Assembly: GCF_000217995.1 (NCBI RefSeq) | Contig: NC_015676.1 | Coordinates: forward strand, 2,074,445-2,138,444 | Reading direction: 5' to 3' | Length of the DNA stretch: 64,000 nucleotides | DNA from: Methanosalsum zhilinae DSM 4017 | GTDB taxonomy: Archaea > Halobacteriota > Methanosarcinia > Methanosarcinales > Methanosarcinaceae | Part shown: in pieces, positions 62,354 through 64,000 of the stretch | How positions within the stretch are numbered: position 1 is the stretch's first letter | How the letters are laid out: every line of letters begins with the position of its first letter | Made by a program: the position numbers and the translations under genes | Notes under the pieces: model-generated | The model's database searches: none | Seen by the model: only the letters and a program-made list of their open reading frames with translations | Told to the model about the DNA's origin: nothing

Positions 62354-63505
62354 TCAGCTATCCATTCCTGTATCAACATCTTTTACTGCCTTTTCCAGAT
62401 CCTGCAAAAACAACTCCAGATTGGCAATGGTCAGATGGGGCATCATAACAAGTCTCAGACAGCGGGGGTCTCTTGTTATTGAAACCATCCAACCGTATTT
62501 TTCCCGCAAGATCTTCCTAACCAAATCTGCATCTGGAATCCTGAGAGCAACAACATTCATCACCGGTTCGATCAACGGCTCAATACCAATTCTATATGAT
62601 CCCTCTACAAGCTTTTCTGTAAGGTCCATACAGTAATCCACTACTTCAATATAACCATCTTTTCCCAGATAATTCATAACAGCATAGGTTGCAGCAACTG
62701 CACCTCCACTCCTGGTACCTGTCAGTGAATGCTGGGTCTGTGTTGTTAGATATGGAGTATCCGTTTGAAGGTTACTCAAATATTCTTCTCCACGAAACAG
62801 AAGCACACCAGCTGGAATAGTACCAAGTCCCATTTTATGGGGATCAAGGGCAATTGAGGTTACACCATCCAGTGAAAAATCAAAACTGTAATCCTTCTTA
62901 AGAAACGGAATCACAAATCCTCCAAATGCTGCATCTACATGAAGGGGAAGACTGTTTTCAACTGCCAATCCGGAAATATCCTCTATAGGATCTATCTGAC
63001 CAAATTCTGTTGATCCTGCTACACCCACCAGCCCCACGGTATTCTCATCTATTAGCGATTCAAAAGATTCAATATCAACTTTAAATTCCTGATCCATTGA
63101 AGCTTTTCTAATTTCAATCCTCAGAACATCAGCAATCTTATCAAATGAAAAATGAGCTGATTCCGGAACTACCACATTTGGTCTGGATGATTCAGAAAAA
63201 TTTCTCATTGATCTTAACGCCTGAATATTGGACTCTGTACCACCTGTAGTCATGTGGCCATGTACACCCTGGCCATGCATGAGGTCTGAAAGCATATCTA
63301 TCACACAATGTTCCATTTCATTTGTTCCTGGAAACAGGCCAGAATCACCCATATTGGATTCTATGAACATCATATGAGCTTCTACAGCTATTCTGTGAGG
63401 ATGAGTACACATAGCACTGAGTACTCTGGAGTAATTTGTATCCTTTTTCTTTATTTCTTTCAGAATATCGAATAACTGACTTTCGGTTAATCCGGAATTT
63501 TTCAT
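62354..63505 (-). CDS. mfnA: L-tyrosine decarboxylase (methanofuran biosynthesis)
   Basis: This PLP-dependent group II decarboxylase makes tyramine for methanofuran (and may also decarboxylate aspartate for CoA). The 383-residue product has GHMTTGGTESNIQALRSMR (83-101), HVDAAFGGFVIPF (189-201) and the PLP lysine K224 in ALDPHKMGLGTI. The TGGTGTRSGG-like active-site loop is SLTGTRSGGAVAAT. It is transcribed away from the replication origin candidate to its right, whose first motif is only 55 bases upstream. Confidence 0.93.
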   Translation of the reverse strand: MKNSGLTESQLFDILKEIKKKDTNYSRVLSAMCTHPHRIAVEAHMMFIESNMGDSGLFPGTNEMEHCVIDMLSDLMHGQGVHGHMTTGGTESNIQALRSMRNFSESSRPNVVVPESAHFSFDKIADVLRIEIRKASMDQEFKVDIESFESLIDENTVGLVGVAGSTEFGQIDPIEDISGLAVENSLPLHVDAAFGGFVIPFLKKDYSFDFSLDGVTSIALDPHKMGLGTIPAGVLLFRGEEYLSNLQTDTPYLTTQTQHSLTGTRSGGAVAATYAVMNYLGKDGYIEVVDYCMDLTEKLVEGSYRIGIEPLIEPVMNVVALRIPDADLVRKILREKYGWMVSITRDPRCLRLVMMPHLTIANLELFLQDLEKAVKDVDTGMDS

Positions 63506-63559
63506 GTGGTTTCCTGTTATTGCAGCATCTTTAAAACAATTATGCTTGGCAAGGACCCC

Positions 63560-63580
63560 ACCCCATCATTTCCACTGGAA
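63560..63580 (-). repeat. Origin recognition box 1 (minus strand)
   Basis: On the minus strand: TTCCAGTGGAAA, then TGAT, then GGGGT. The copy is extended by GGGGTCC. It is the only one pointing left, so it faces the three plus-strand copies across the AT-rich region. Confidence 0.85.
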
Positions 63581-63700
63581 TAAAAAACATATGATAACAT
63601 CTTTCCAGACTAAAGTAAGCTTTATATATAATGACATTAATAGTAACACCACTCTATTTTTAGAATAAATTTTTTAAAAAATAAGTTGACTTATTTTTTT
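63581..63700. other. AT-rich region between origin boxes (possible unwinding element)
   Basis: About 120 bases of strongly AT-rich sequence, including TTTTTTAAAAAATAA and a T run, between two oppositely oriented origin boxes. This matches the layout of archaeal duplex unwinding elements. Confidence 0.55.
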
Positions 63701-63705
63701 CAGCC

Positions 63706-63726
63706 TTCCAGTTGAAACAATGGGGT
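63706..63726 (+). repeat. Origin recognition box 2
   Basis: TTCCAGTTGAAA, CAAT, GGGGT. One base of the palindromic centre differs from the other copies (T for G). Confidence 0.8.
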
Positions 63727-63744
63727 CTCTCTCCTTTATAAAGA

Positions 63745-63765
63745 TTCCAATGGAAATAAAGGGGT
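63745..63765 (+). repeat. Origin recognition box 3
   Basis: TTCCAATGGAAA, TAAA, GGGGT; same strand as box 2, with centres 39 bases apart. Confidence 0.85.
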
Positions 63766-63878
63766 CTTCAGATGGAATACATCTATCATGATTTTTTTCC
63801 TTCTTTTTAGTAAATTTTATTAAGTTGATATTTAGTTTTAATTATACATCATTAATTCTCAATTAAAATTTATTTCCT

Positions 63879-63899
63879 TTCCACTGGAAATATAGGGGT
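63879..63899 (+). repeat. Origin recognition box 4
   Basis: TTCCACTGGAAA, TATA, GGGGT. It ends 21 bases before the TATA box of the gene presumed to start beyond the right edge. Confidence 0.85.
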
Positions 63900-63918
63900 A
63901 GACTTATCATCAAAATCA

Positions 63919-63928
63919 TATAAATACC
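63919..63928 (+). promoter_or_regulatory. TATA box for a gene starting past the right edge
   Basis: CATATAAATA lies 20 bases after origin box 4 and would start transcription near 63950. GGTG at 63992-63995 could be the ribosome-binding site of a start just outside the window. Next to origins this gene is usually orc1/cdc6, but its identity is inference. Confidence 0.45.
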
Positions 63929-64000
63929 GTCTCTACATCCTTTTTATAACATTTTTAAAAAGAACAGCTAATTTTCTTGATGTCATTTTTTTGGTGCAAA

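Larger units (their letters stand above)
63553..63905. other. Chromosomal replication origin candidate (oriC)
   Basis: Four copies of a 21-base motif lie in 340 bases: one on the minus strand (63560-63580) and three on the plus strand (63706-63726, 63745-63765, 63879-63899). Each has TTCCA, a near-palindromic nTGGAAA centre, a 4-base spacer and GGGGT. This is the archaeal origin recognition box bound by Orc1/Cdc6. Very AT-rich tracts lie between copies (63581-63700 and 63785-63878), suitable as unwinding elements. No gene is present. The element is therefore most likely an origin; its activity cannot be shown from sequence. Confidence 0.85.

Noticed and set aside
63600..63620. TTCCAGACTAAAG as a fifth origin box
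   Set aside because: It keeps only the first six bases of the motif and lacks the GGGGT arm.
1..64000. CRISPR array or cas genes
   Set aside because: No series of regularly spaced direct repeats and no Cas protein motifs were found; the only related nuclease is TnpB.

Overview
The window comes from a methanogenic archaeon, most likely a mesophilic or halophilic member of the Methanosarcinaceae. The case rests on methanogen-specific genes: beta-RFAP synthase (methanopterin), ftr (formylmethanofuran:H4MPT formyltransferase), mfnA (methanofuran) and a porGDAB pyruvate:ferredoxin oxidoreductase. It is supported by archaeal information genes (TBP, Spt5, SecE, L11/L1/L10/L12, NOP5/fibrillarin, FtsZ, HerA/NurA/Mre11/Rad50) and an AglJ-type glycosyltransferase. 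The genus cannot be fixed from sequence alone. Genes are tightly packed, and many start with GGAG or GGTGAT ribosome-binding sites behind AT-rich TATA boxes.

Layout. 1-7.5 kb: the C-terminal part of a YyaL-type protein, a tRNA-Pro, ribB-ribK, the flpA-nop5 rRNA methylation pair, beta-RFAP synthase and a flavin disulfide oxidoreductase. 7.5-8.9 kb: an intact tnpB-only (IS1341-like) element with matching end hairpins. 8.9-16.2 kb: a small Hsp20, an XPD-like helicase, a type IV pilin, a ferredoxin, asd, a PGF-CTERM OB-fold protein, UMP kinase and ribose-1,5-bisphosphate isomerase. 16.2-18.7 kb: a gene-poor patch with hairpins and coding relics, an aldehyde dehydrogenase and a broken ABC permease. 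18.7-25.8 kb: a Trm5/Taw2-like protein, dtdA, ftsZ and the secE-spt5-rpl11-rpl1-rplP0-rpl12 block, ending at a clear hairpin and T tract. 25.9-30.7 kb: a radical SAM protein, a SAM hydroxide adenosyltransferase, thiC, aglJ and tbp. 30.8-37.2 kb: the condensin operon (coiled-coil protein, smc, scpA, scpB). 37.4-45.3 kb: DUF4177, rad50-mre11, a zinc ribbon and divergent nurA-herA, which together form a DNA-end resection cluster. 45.3-49.4 kb: tRNA-Lys, a tnpB relic, DUF427, a TIM-barrel isomerase, UPF0201/UPF0200, a GYD protein and two universal stress proteins. 49.7-56.5 kb: porGDAB, nth, cysE-cysK and dinB. 56.5-63.5 kb: a CopB-type ATPase, ftr, a TraB-family protein cut by an in-frame stop, a CBS-linked site-2 protease and mfnA.

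The most notable structure lies in the last 450 bases. Four copies of a 21-base motif (TTCCA, then nTGGAAA, then a short variable spacer, then GGGGT) sit around AT-rich tracts. They match archaeal origin recognition boxes bound by Orc1/Cdc6, so this is very probably a chromosomal replication origin. A TATA box after the last copy points to a gene, plausibly orc1/cdc6, starting just past the right edge.

Other points worth attention: the tnpB element carries its putative omega-RNA and has a decayed relative beside tRNA-Lys; the TraB-family gene is split by one TAA with both halves in the same frame; the L1 gene has a structured leader; and the protein encoded upstream of smc carries a repeated SEYIIA motif.
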